Positions 25,356-33,853 of a stretch of 64,000 bases of DNA are shown piece by piece. The position numbers and the translations under genes were made by a program. The notes under the pieces were generated by a model. The model was not told the origin of the DNA. It saw nothing but the letters and a program-made list of their open reading frames with translations, and searched no databases. Origin of the DNA: Maribacter sp044594925. GTDB lineage: Bacteria > Bacteroidota > Bacteroidia > Flavobacteriales > Flavobacteriaceae. Within the stretch, counting starts at the first letter, position 1. Every line of letters starts with the position of its first letter. The stretch spans positions 3,286,001 to 3,350,000 of the forward strand of contig NZ_CP138991.1 in the NCBI RefSeq assembly GCF_044594925.1, written 5' to 3'.

Positions 25356-28300
25356 GCGTTTTGTCTTTTAAGTTGCCATTCGCTTTTCCAACTGTACAAT
25401 ACCGGAACGACCAACAGGGTTATAAGGGCGATCAACATACCCCCAAAAGAGGGAATTGCCATGGGGATCATGATGTCGCTTCCCCTTCCCGTTGATGTCA
25501 GTACCGGCAACAATGCTAGAATAGTTGTTGCCGTGGTCATCAAGCAAGGGCGTATTCGTTTTTCCCCTGCTTCGACGACCGAAGCTCGAACCGCTTCCAA
25601 GGTATCGGGTTTATTTCGGTCAAAAGTCTGGGTCAGGTAGGTGGCCATGACCACCCCGTCATCCGTTGCAATTCCGAAAAGGGCGATAAAGCCTACCCAT
25701 ACGGCCACACTCAAATTGATGGTATGCATCTGGAACAGGTCACGAAGATTTTCCCCAAAGAAATTGAAGTTGAGGAACCAATCCTGTCCGTAAAACCATA
25801 TCATCAAAAACCCTCCCGCAAAAGCGACCGCGATTCCCGTGAATACCATGAACGAGGTCGCTACGGAACGAAACTGGAAATAAAGAATCAGGAAGATGAT
25901 GACCAAGGCAAGGGGCACGACCACGGACAAGGTTTTTTCAGCCCGTAGTTGATTTTCATAGGTTCCCGTAAATTGATAGTTGATGCCTTTGGGTACTACC
26001 AATTCGCCATTGTCGATTTTTTGTTGGATAAGGGCTTGGGCGTTCTCTACCACATTTACTTCCGCAAAACCATCGAGTTTATCAAAAAGCACATAGCCCA
26101 CCAAGAAAGTATCCTCACTTTTGATGACCTGCGGCCCCTTCTCATATCGGATGCTGACCAGTTCGCTCAATGGGACCGGACTGCCCTTGGCCACAGGAAC
26201 ATAGATGTTCTTGATATCCGTTGGATTCTCCCTTAGCTCACGTGGGTAGCGAACACGGACTCCATATCGTTCCCTTCCCTCGACGGTCTGGGTCAGGGTC
26301 ATCCCTCCAACGGCCACTTCAAGCACCCGTTGTACATCTTCGATTTGGATACCGTATCTGGCAAGTGCTTCCCTATTAATATCGATCAAGAGATAAGGTT
26401 TGCCAACAATCCTATCGGCAAATACCGCTTCATCCTTAACACCTTCAGCTTCTTTTAGAATATTTTCCAATTTAAGCCCAAAAGCTTCGATTTGTTTTAA
26501 ATCTTGACCCTTGACCTTAATGCCCATTGGTGCACGCATTCCTGTTTGCAGCATGACCAATCTGGTTTCGATAGGCTGTAATTTGGGTGCGGAAGTAACT
26601 CCCGGCAATCTCGTTACCCGAACGATTTCATTCCAGATATCATCGGGGGACTGTATCTCCGGTCGCCAGTTGCGGTAGTATTCCCCACCGGAATCTGGAA
26701 CCAGATCCTCCAAACCGATTTCCGAAAACGATTCAATATCGGACTCATTATACTCGGATGTAATATCGTCAAGCTGTGTATTCGGGTTCAGGATGAAATT
26801 CCCATCATTTAGGGCAAAAAGTCCGTCCTCGTTAACTTTGAAGCGTTGTCGTTTTCCATCTTTGCTCAACATGTATTCGGACTTGTACTGAATCATGTTC
26901 TCGTACATGGACATTGGTGCGGGGTCGAGCGCAGATTCCGTTCGACCGGCCTTGCCGACCACAGTTTCAATTTCAGGGATGCTGGCAACGGCCATATCCA
27001 ACTGCTGTAGTACCCTCTTGTTTTCTTCCACTCCGGCATGGGGAAGGGATGTCGGCATCAATAGAAACGAACCCTCATTGAGTGCTGGCATAAATTCCTT
27101 ACCCGTATTTTGCATAATAAGTACCCCAAAAACAACGATAGCCGTTGGAATGGAAAGGAACAATAGTTTGTTGCGCAACGCCCAGCGAAGGATCCTTGTA
27201 TAATTTTTTCTAAAGAGGATGAAAAACCCTAACAGCCCAAAACATATCAATCCCACAAAAACAAGGTTCATAAAAATGCTGCGGTCAAATCCCAAGGGTC
27301 GCCAATAAGTTGCCAAAAGGAATACGATTGAGGTTGCCGAAATAACGATGTTTAAAAAAGTGGCCTGTTTGTCGGTTAAGGAAAATCCCCCGAATAATCG
27401 TCCGGCCAATTCAGCGTTCTTTAAAGGACGAACTGTTCCGAAGGCCATAAGCACCAATCCTAACCAATAACCGTAGACCACTGCGATAAGCCCTGCTACA
27501 ATAAGTAATACGCTGAACACATAGCCCATAATACTTTTGCTTCGTTTCTTTCTGAACAAAAAGGCGGCAAAAGGCGGGATAAGAAACAGAGCTACGATGA
27601 TGGAAGCCGTCAACGCAAAGGTCTTGGTAAATGCCAATGGTCGAAATAATTTCCCCTCGGCCCCTATCATGGTAAACACGGGGATAAAACTGATAATGGT
27701 GGTCATCACGGCCGTAAGAATAGCTCCGGACACTTCCGCTGATGCGTTATATACAACTGTATTTATAGGAAGCCCATCATCGTTTTCATCAAGGTGTCGA
27801 ATAATATTTTCGGAAAGGATGACCCCGACGTCTACCATGGTTCCAATAGCGATGGCGATGCCAGAAAGGGCCACGATGTTGGCATCTACCCCGAAGAGTT
27901 TCATGGCGATAAAAACCATGAGAACCGCCACGGGTAAAAGACCGGAAATCAAGACGGAGGCCCGAAGATTGAATACCATGATGACGATTACCAAAATCGT
28001 AATCAGAATCTCCAAGGTCAAGGCCTCATTGAGCGTACCCAAGGTTTCCTCTATCAGCTCGGTACGGTCATAGAAAGGCACGATGGTCAATTGTGAGATG
28101 CTTCCGTCGCTCAGTTCCTTGGATGGAAGTCCCGAACTAAGTTCCTTTATCTTCTCTTTCACATTGTTGATGACCTCCAAAGGGTTTGCCCCATATCTGG
28201 CCACCACAACGCCACCTACGACTTCCGCTCCTTCCTTATCCAGAATACCACGTCGTACCGCAGGCCCGAGTGAAACGTTCGCAATATCCTTGACACGGAT

Positions 28301-29119
28301 CGAAGTATAATCTTCCGAGGTTACTACCGCATTTTTAATGTCCTCCAAGGATTCCACATAGCCAAGACCCCTTACCAAATATTCGGCCTGATTGATTTCC
28401 AAGGTCTGTGCGCCAATATCACGGTTGCTGCTTTTTACCGCATTGACCACCTGATGAAGTCCTATGTTGTACTGCTTCATCAATTCAGGATCCACATCGA
28501 TTTGATATTCCTGTACATAACCTCCAATGGAAGCCACCTCGGAAACCCCACTTGCAGCGGACAGCGCGTATTTTACATAGTAGTCCTGTACGGTTCTCAG
28601 CTCCTGTAAATCCCATCCGCCGGTTACATTTCCATCCTTGTCCCTGCCTTCCAAAGTGTACCAGTAAATTTGACCCAACCCTGTGGCATCTGGGCCTAAA
28701 GCCGGATTAACCCCGTCGGGGAGCAAATTGGTCGGAAGCGAGTTAAGTTTTTCGAGGATACGGCTACGGCTCCAATAGAATTCGACATCTTCTTCAAAAA
28801 TGATATAGATACTGGAGAAGCCGAACATGGAGGAACTACGTATCGTCCGGACCCCCGGAATGCCCAATAACGAAGTGGTCAACGGATAGGAAATCTGGTC
28901 CTCTATATCCTGCGGGGAACGCCCTGTCCATTTGGTAAAAACGATTTGTTGGTTCTCGCCAATATCTGGGATGGCATCAACGGCAACAGGGTCGCTTGGC
29001 AGAATGCCAGTTTCCCAATTGAATGGTGCGTTGACGGTACCCCACCCCACAAAGAGAAGCAGCATGAGTACAGCGACTAACTTATTTTCGATAAGAAATT
29101 TGATGCCTTTGTTCAGCAT
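25352..29119 (-). CDS. cusA: CusA/CzcA-type heavy-metal RND pump
   Basis: 1255 residues, longer than the roughly 1040 of E. coli CusA. The proton-relay motif in helix 4 reads GIAIAIGTMVDVGVILSEN near residue 430, matching the Cu/Ag-type HME-RND signature. Methionines align with the known CusA substrate site: in PAPMSMYENMI, RLVMLQTGM and AVGGMTLTQ. The extra length is mainly an insertion near residues 528-650 holding about four additional hydrophobic segments between the two RND halves. It is followed by the coupled channel gene. Monovalent Cu/Ag export is the best guess. Confidence 0.88.
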   Translation of the reverse strand: MLNKGIKFLIENKLVAVLMLLLFVGWGTVNAPFNWETGILPSDPVAVDAIPDIGENQQIVFTKWTGRSPQDIEDQISYPLTTSLLGIPGVRTIRSSSMFGFSSIYIIFEEDVEFYWSRSRILEKLNSLPTNLLPDGVNPALGPDATGLGQIYWYTLEGRDKDGNVTGGWDLQELRTVQDYYVKYALSAASGVSEVASIGGYVQEYQIDVDPELMKQYNIGLHQVVNAVKSSNRDIGAQTLEINQAEYLVRGLGYVESLEDIKNAVVTSEDYTSIRVKDIANVSLGPAVRRGILDKEGAEVVGGVVVARYGANPLEVINNVKEKIKELSSGLPSKELSDGSISQLTIVPFYDRTELIEETLGTLNEALTLEILITILVIVIMVFNLRASVLISGLLPVAVLMVFIAMKLFGVDANIVALSGIAIAIGTMVDVGVILSENIIRHLDENDDGLPINTVVYNASAEVSGAILTAVMTTIISFIPVFTMIGAEGKLFRPLAFTKTFALTASIIVALFLIPPFAAFLFRKKRSKSIMGYVFSVLLIVAGLIAVVYGYWLGLVLMAFGTVRPLKNAELAGRLFGGFSLTDKQATFLNIVISATSIVFLLATYWRPLGFDRSIFMNLVFVGLICFGLLGFFILFRKNYTRILRWALRNKLLFLSIPTAIVVFGVLIMQNTGKEFMPALNEGSFLLMPTSLPHAGVEENKRVLQQLDMAVASIPEIETVVGKAGRTESALDPAPMSMYENMIQYKSEYMLSKDGKRQRFKVNEDGLFALNDGNFILNPNTQLDDITSEYNESDIESFSEIGLEDLVPDSGGEYYRNWRPEIQSPDDIWNEIVRVTRLPGVTSAPKLQPIETRLVMLQTGMRAPMGIKVKGQDLKQIEAFGLKLENILKEAEGVKDEAVFADRIVGKPYLLIDINREALARYGIQIEDVQRVLEVAVGGMTLTQTVEGRERYGVRVRYPRELRENPTDIKNIYVPVAKGSPVPLSELVSIRYEKGPQVIKSEDTFLVGYVLFDKLDGFAEVNVVENAQALIQQKIDNGELVVPKGINYQFTGTYENQLRAEKTLSVVVPLALVIIFLILYFQFRSVATSFMVFTGIAVAFAGGFLMIWFYGQDWFLNFNFFGENLRDLFQMHTINLSVAVWVGFIALFGIATDDGVVMATYLTQTFDRNKPDTLEAVRASVVEAGEKRIRPCLMTTATTILALLPVLTSTGRGSDIMIPMAIPSFGGMLIALITLLVVPVLYSWKSEWQLKRQNA

Positions 29120-29228
29120 AGAAATTGATTATTAAACATTTAGAAACCGTGTGAATAGAAAACACACGAACAACAGGTTTTGCCCAATACAGCGGTTGCC
29201 GTTGGGCTAATTTTCTAAAGTTTAAAAA

Positions 29229-29651
29229 TCAAATGAGGAAAGTCTGATCTAGGATTTGGACATCCCGTATCAGCGGTGGGGGCGAATAATCCCTAAAGGG
29301 AACTACGTTTTCATCAAGCCCTTCAAAGAGGTTTATGTAGGAATAAATAAAAGAGGCAACAAACAGTTGTTGGTCAAATGAAAGTTGGTCAAAGGATATT
29401 TTCAGATCGTCTTGACCTTCAACAACAACTTCCACGTCTGAACAGCAATCCATTTCCATCTCCATCACGGCGCATTCGCTAGAGGATTTTGACATTTCGG
29501 CCTTCATCATGCAGGTGTTCACGCTATCGAAAATGCTGAAATCTACCAAATGGTCGCCACAGTAGTGCATATCCACCGAAAAGGACATGGTGGAGAACAG
29601 CACGATAAGTGCCATCGAAAGGGATGCTATTTTGCGAAATGCTTCTTTCAT
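29229..29651 (-). CDS. HYC_CC_PP family protein
   Basis: 140 residues from the ATG at 29651. The signature elements that name the family are all present: HYCGD after the signal peptide (LIVLFSTMSFSVDMHYC), DCCSD in the middle and SPPPLI near the end. Members are small exported proteins found near metal efflux systems in Bacteroidetes; the function is unknown. It is the first gene of the copper operon. TACCTTTG (29660-29667) provides a -7 element just upstream. Confidence 0.75.
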   Translation of the reverse strand: MKEAFRKIASLSMALIVLFSTMSFSVDMHYCGDHLVDFSIFDSVNTCMMKAEMSKSSSECAVMEMEMDCCSDVEVVVEGQDDLKISFDQLSFDQQLFVASFIYSYINLFEGLDENVVPFRDYSPPPLIRDVQILDQTFLI

Positions 29652-29659
29652 CTGCTTTG

Positions 29660-29667
29660 CAAAGGTA
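29660..29667 (-). promoter_or_regulatory. Bacteroidetes -7 element upstream of the copper operon
   Basis: TACCTTTG on the minus strand matches TAnnTTTG and ends 8 nt before the HYC_CC_PP start codon. It is the likely promoter for the run of minus-strand metal genes. Confidence 0.45.
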
Positions 29668-29897
29668 CAAAATTTCGGAATTTGTTTTTTTGCTTTAATA
29701 AAAGTTTGGGTAACGCTATCGAAACACTGACGATAATCTAAAATGTTCAAAATAAATTTGTTTCATAAGACTTGATGTTGATTTAACTGCACCCAAAACG
29801 AAAGTTTTTAAGAAAATTACTATTTTAAGTTTCTCGAATCCATGTCTTTTAAAGCCAGTTTTAGTAAATCTTAGAGCCGCCCAAGAGGAGTGATTTG

Positions 29898-29920
29898 AGG
29901 TATCACATTTTGTGATACCT
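29898..29920. promoter_or_regulatory. Perfect 10-bp inverted repeat, candidate operator
   Basis: Arms AGGTATCACA and TGTGATACCT flank TTT in the 420-bp gene-free gap between the metal operon and the mobility module. The symmetry suits a dimeric repressor; no poly-T follows, so it is not a terminator. The rest of the gap (29652-30070) shows nothing else I can support. Confidence 0.45.
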
Positions 29921-30070
29921 ACTGCATTTACTATGCTAAACATCGTACTGATTCCCTCTTTATAGCGCGAAACCCTGTTTTAAGTGTGATTATTAGGAAT
30001 TTATTTTTCATTTAGTTTCATCTGTTTTCAAGTTTGGAAACACCGAAAATCATTTGCTATATTGGGATCT

Positions 30071-30352
30071 ATGAATGTTATCTGCATCGAAGAAAAAGCT
30101 TTTGATAACCTATTGGATAGGATGTTCAAGTATGTCCGATCCCAACTGGAAACCAACACAGTCGATAAATGGATCGACAAAAAAGATGCGAAGCGTTTAC
30201 TGAGAATAAAATCAGATACCACCCTTCAAAAATTGCGGGATGAAGGCCAGATAAGGTATTCACAACCCGAAAAAAAGCATATCCTTTACGACCGGGATTC
30301 CATCAACGCTTATCTTGAGGCGCATGCCATGGAGCCTTTCAATATCAAATAA
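30071..30352 (+). CDS. Helix-turn-helix protein of the mobility module (excisionase-like)
   Basis: 93 residues from the ATG at 30071 (an in-frame TTG lies 9 bp upstream). The N-terminal coil is followed by KWIDKKDAKRLLRIKSDTTL and KLRDEGQIRYSQPEKKHILY, the winged HTH_17 pattern in which a conserved tyrosine precedes the D-x-x-S-I-N tail. Genes of this type precede mobC and mobA in many Bacteroidetes mobile elements and act as excision or transfer regulators. The exact role here is inferred from that order. Confidence 0.65.
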   Translation: MNVICIEEKAFDNLLDRMFKYVRSQLETNTVDKWIDKKDAKRLLRIKSDTTLQKLRDEGQIRYSQPEKKHILYDRDSINAYLEAHAMEPFNIK

Positions 30353-30628
30353 TTTCCCTTACCTCAACTGGAGTTCGAAAATCTTCAGTACATACTTTTT
30401 CTCATTATGTTTCTTTGAAGAATAAACCCTCAAAAATGGGGTTTACTTTAACCAAAGTATCATTACATATCCTTTAATTAGGACATCGACTTGTTCTGCC
30501 ATGTTCCTGCGGAAGTTCAAAAATATTCCACTCCAAGACTTCCCGAACGAACCGCTTCGCCGGTTCGCATTCGGGGCCTTTCCGTTCCAGATTTTCGAAC
30601 CCCCTCGTCACCGCGTAAAAACCCAAGC

Positions 30629-30650
30629 GGCGAAAAAGCCGCTTGCCTTT
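30629..30650. other. Hairpin between the HTH gene and mobC
   Basis: Arms AAGCGGC and GCCGCTT enclose GAAAAA, 280 bp past the HTH gene. T-rich sequence follows on the plus strand (CCTTTTCC) but not a clean T run. It may be a weak terminator or part of the transfer origin region. The surrounding 30353-30734 has no coding sequence that I can support. Confidence 0.35.
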
Positions 30651-30734
30651 TCCTCCCCCTACCCACAAATATTTTGGATATTTCCCAAAATCCGTAGTTT
30701 TTTTGACTCCATATTAGACCAGATAATTTACTCG

Positions 30735-30900
30735 ATTGGTCTTAAATGGTCTCTATTGGTCTTAAATGGTTTTACGACTTAAAATATTGATAATTAGACT
30801 ATTATAATTCAATTTCATGTATTATATTTATCCACGTAGGTGGATAGCAAGTGATGTTTTGCGCACCGCAAAAACGCCTACTTCTGACGAAGTGAAAAAC
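30735..30900 (+). other. Candidate origin of transfer (oriT) region
   Basis: A gene-free stretch directly upstream of the MobC-like gene. It holds two direct copies of ATTGGTCTTAAATGGT (30735-30750, 30755-30770). Three hairpins follow: ATCCAC/GTGGAT (30830-30845), TTTTGCG/CGCAAAA around CAC (30857-30873) and CTTC/GAAG (30881-30892). Clustered inverted repeats upstream of the relaxosome genes are typical of oriT. No nick site can be identified from sequence alone. Confidence 0.45.
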
Positions 30901-30919
30901 GATAAAATCGGTTTAATAA

Positions 30920-31309
30920 ATGGCTAGTAACAAAGGTGGTAGAAAACGTCTCGGGGACAAGAAAAGGGAGCATGCCATAACGCTCAGGTTCAACGGTACG
31001 GAACTGGAAAAAGTGAAGAGCATCCTTCAATCCTATAATCTCGATTTTGGAAAAAGGGGAACGGTCGGCCCTTTTCTAAGAAAGCTCATTTTGAACGGAA
31101 AAACTACAAAGGAAAAACGTATTCCCGATGGCTTCTCGAACCTCAGTTACCAGATCAATAAGATAGGCACCAACATCAATCAACTCGTCAAGGTTGCCAA
31201 CTACAAGAACATACGTAGCCCGAACGCTAACCTTGAAAGGGAAATCAAAAAAGCTAGTCAACTAATGCTCGAATTGATAGAAACAATCAACACCAAAAAC
31301 CAAAAATGA
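30920..31309 (+). CDS. mobC: MobC-like plasmid mobilization/relaxosome accessory protein
   Basis: 129 residues with a basic start (NKGGRKRLGDKKREHAITLRF) and a ribbon-helix-helix-like segment. The conserved stretch NLSYQINKIGTNINQLVKVAN near residues 73-93 is the hallmark of MobC/BmgB accessory proteins that help the relaxase open oriT. The stop overlaps the relaxase start (ATGA, 31306-31309). Confidence 0.8.
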   Translation: MASNKGGRKRLGDKKREHAITLRFNGTELEKVKSILQSYNLDFGKRGTVGPFLRKLILNGKTTKEKRIPDGFSNLSYQINKIGTNINQLVKVANYKNIRSPNANLEREIKKASQLMLELIETINTKNQK

Positions 31310-33591
31310 TAGCAAGGGTACTTTATCGGAAAAGTGTACAGGGCGTGCTGAAGTATGTCTTGGGCAAAGAAGAAAGTACCGTACTCGGTTTTCAGAATAC
31401 CTATTCCGATACGGATACCAACATGAAGTTTTTCGGTAGGGTGTTGTACCATCTTGGCAATCGGCACGATTCCGAAAAACGGTATGCGCATATTTCACTT
31501 AATCTTCCCCGTGGCGAGAACTTGAACGACAGGGAGTTTTTTGAACTCTCCAAAAAGTATATGGAACACATGGGCTATGGCGAACAGCCCTATGTCGTTA
31601 TCCGTCATCACGATGCCAAACACGAGCATGTGCATATCGTCTCGTCCACCATCAAGGAAGACTGTTTGCAGATCAACCTTTCCAATGATATCAGGAGGAG
31701 CATAGCGACCCAGAAATACCTCGAAAAAGAGTTCGATCTTTCCCCATCTCCCGATACAAAGCAGACCAAGGAACTTCCGAAATACGAAATGCCCGAATTC
31801 CGGAACCGGGACATTAACGGGGTCAGGTTCTATATACAGGACATCGTAAACAACACCATACAGAAGTACAAGGTGCGAAGTTTTAAGGAACTTGAAGAAC
31901 GCCTTAAAGACCATCATATTGAGGTAAAGACGGTCGAGCGAAATGGAAGGCTAGGAGTATCCTATGGAGTCGCAGTAAAGGATGGATACAAATCGAGGTT
32001 CATCAACGGCTATACCGTGCATCCACAGTTGAGCGGGCCAAAACTGCAAAAGGTCTTCGAGCAGAACCAAAGCTCGAAACTATTGCCGATGGTCAAAAGA
32101 CGACTGGAAAAACAACTGCAAACCACTTACGAACTATTCAAGACGATAGACCCCGAACATCTGCCCGACATTCTGGAATCCTATCAAAAACTGGATTGCA
32201 AGGTCGATTATGATGAGGAAGAAAAAGCAGTTGACTTTACCATTTATGACAAATCTGGCTATGTCCTGAAGGCCAAAGAAATAGCGACCCGTATCGGAAT
32301 CCGAAAGAACCCCGAAAAGTTCAAGACCGAAAACACCGAGATGGATGCAGAAAGTAAACAGCTGAAACTGGAGCTTCAAAAATGCATCAAGGAAGCCTAT
32401 GAAGAGACTTATCAAAATTCGGGAAGAAAACTACTTTTCTCCGAACATATCGATAGGCTAAGTGTAAAACCATTGGTCAAGGAAATAACAAGATCGGAAC
32501 GTTTTCTATTTCTAAAAAAGTACCTGTATATCGATAACAGAAGAATGGGCAATATGCTACAGGAACAGTACGATATTGTAAAGGACAAGCTATCCGTTAA
32601 GGAATCTGTCAAGGAAGAACAGCAATTAATAAGGAAGGCCGAACTTATAATACAGGCTAGCGACAAGCGGTTATTCGATACGCCAAACCAACGAAAAATC
32701 CTTTTCGAGCTAGTTCGAAGCCTCGGCACCGATTACGGTAGGGGCATGCTCCGATTTTCGAATTCCCATCGACATCAAGTAAAACTAAACTTGGGCCAAA
32801 TACAGTTGCCCAAGCAAATCGACTTTTACGCTTCCCCAAGCTTTATCAGGGAAAACGAAAAAATATTGGACGGACTTTTGAACGACAGAACAGAAAAAGA
32901 GATCAGCCCAAGTCCGACGGCGATATTCCTGCCCTTGATGTTCCCGAACCTTTACGGGGCCATGGCACAGAAATACAGGCAACGGTTCGAATGGTTGAGC
33001 TTGAAGTCATATCACAAATATGCAGAACGCATGCAGATATCCTTCGAGAAATCTCCGAAGGATTATGTAGAGTTCTTCAATGCCAAAGGCTTCTACTTTG
33101 AGAAAAGGGAGGATAGGCTTTGCATCGGTTCGATATATTCCAAGTATCCGGTAAGCGTTCCGATTTCACCAAAAACACAGGCCTATCTGGAATCATCGAC
33201 CGACTTGAACAGGGTTTTAGGCGGGCAAACAAAAATCTTGGCAAACATCGAGACATCCGGACGGAATAATCTGAAAAGTCTTTGGGCGGGTCATTTGGTG
33301 GAGACAGGGCAATATAAGAAGGCGGCCTATCTCTTCGTATTGGACGGGGTAAGACCGAATCTCCCATTGCAGCAATTGGAAGATCATATGCAGAACGGGT
33401 TGAAGGAAGCCTTGGTTACTATCTCCCAAAAGCAAGTGAGCAGAAAACAGGCGCATCTACTTCGAAAAGGTGTATACGCACTTGGCAATATGTTGGGAAG
33501 CAATAGTTTTAGAGAAGAAGAAATGTTCAACGGCTTTAAGGATGAATTGACCGATTACTCAAAATATAAAGGCAAGTGGCTTTCGATGTGA
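31306..33591 (+). CDS. mobA: Relaxase/mobilization nuclease
   Basis: 761 residues. The N-terminal domain (about 1-180) has the MobA/VirD2-like fold. The three-His metal motif is seen as HHDAKHEHVHIVSS near residues 99-112, and the early tyrosine is in ARVLYRKSVQG. The long C-terminal half is helical, charged and unassigned. It would nick oriT and pilot the strand. No coupling ATPase or pilus genes occur in the element, so it depends on a conjugative helper. Confidence 0.85.
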   Translation: MIARVLYRKSVQGVLKYVLGKEESTVLGFQNTYSDTDTNMKFFGRVLYHLGNRHDSEKRYAHISLNLPRGENLNDREFFELSKKYMEHMGYGEQPYVVIRHHDAKHEHVHIVSSTIKEDCLQINLSNDIRRSIATQKYLEKEFDLSPSPDTKQTKELPKYEMPEFRNRDINGVRFYIQDIVNNTIQKYKVRSFKELEERLKDHHIEVKTVERNGRLGVSYGVAVKDGYKSRFINGYTVHPQLSGPKLQKVFEQNQSSKLLPMVKRRLEKQLQTTYELFKTIDPEHLPDILESYQKLDCKVDYDEEEKAVDFTIYDKSGYVLKAKEIATRIGIRKNPEKFKTENTEMDAESKQLKLELQKCIKEAYEETYQNSGRKLLFSEHIDRLSVKPLVKEITRSERFLFLKKYLYIDNRRMGNMLQEQYDIVKDKLSVKESVKEEQQLIRKAELIIQASDKRLFDTPNQRKILFELVRSLGTDYGRGMLRFSNSHRHQVKLNLGQIQLPKQIDFYASPSFIRENEKILDGLLNDRTEKEISPSPTAIFLPLMFPNLYGAMAQKYRQRFEWLSLKSYHKYAERMQISFEKSPKDYVEFFNAKGFYFEKREDRLCIGSIYSKYPVSVPISPKTQAYLESSTDLNRVLGGQTKILANIETSGRNNLKSLWAGHLVETGQYKKAAYLFVLDGVRPNLPLQQLEDHMQNGLKEALVTISQKQVSRKQAHLLRKGVYALGNMLGSNSFREEEMFNGFKDELTDYSKYKGKWLSM

Positions 33592-33697
33592 ATCCCAAAG
33601 GGAATTCGTTCAAAGAATTTAGCACCCTAAAGGATGCTTTTTGTGGATAGGGAGAGAAAAGAGATGGTGTGCCGAGCCAAGTTCGGTTTGCGCCCTA

Positions 33698-33766
33698 CGG
33701 AGTTTCTTCTTTACGCTTACCTGTCGGGACGCTAAAGAAACTCCGCAGGATCCACGCGCAGGTAAG
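33698..33766. repeat. Interleaved inverted repeats between relaxase and integrase
   Basis: CGGAGTTTCTT (33698-33708) pairs with AAGAAACTCCG (33735-33745), a perfect 11-bp repeat. CTTACCTG (33716-33723) pairs with CAGGTAAG (33759-33766), 8 bp. The two pairings interleave, so an RNA from here would have a pseudoknot-like or switchable fold. The 262-bp gap 33592-33853 has no gene. Confidence 0.5.
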
Positions 33767-33786
33767 TTATGGTAAGATTTGGGGTA
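33757..33786 (+). ncRNA. Sequence related to the sod-purF small-RNA core
   Basis: ATGGTAAGATTTGGGG here is identical to the 3' part of the core of the four tandem units at 60.8-61.5 kb. The preceding CAGGTAAGTT resembles their GTAGGTTAAGTT with small gaps. No terminator hairpin follows directly, so an independent RNA is not shown. Confidence 0.35.
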
Positions 33787-33853
33787 GGACGAAAAACGGT
33801 TCCAAGAAGTATGTTGATGGAATTTTAACCTGATTTACGAAACTTTAATAGAC

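Noticed and set aside
27537..28073. 178-codon plus-strand ORF opposite cusA
   Set aside because: It lies wholly opposite the conserved RND motifs, has no family features and is rich in Ile/Met/Arg/Thr, as expected for an antisense shadow.
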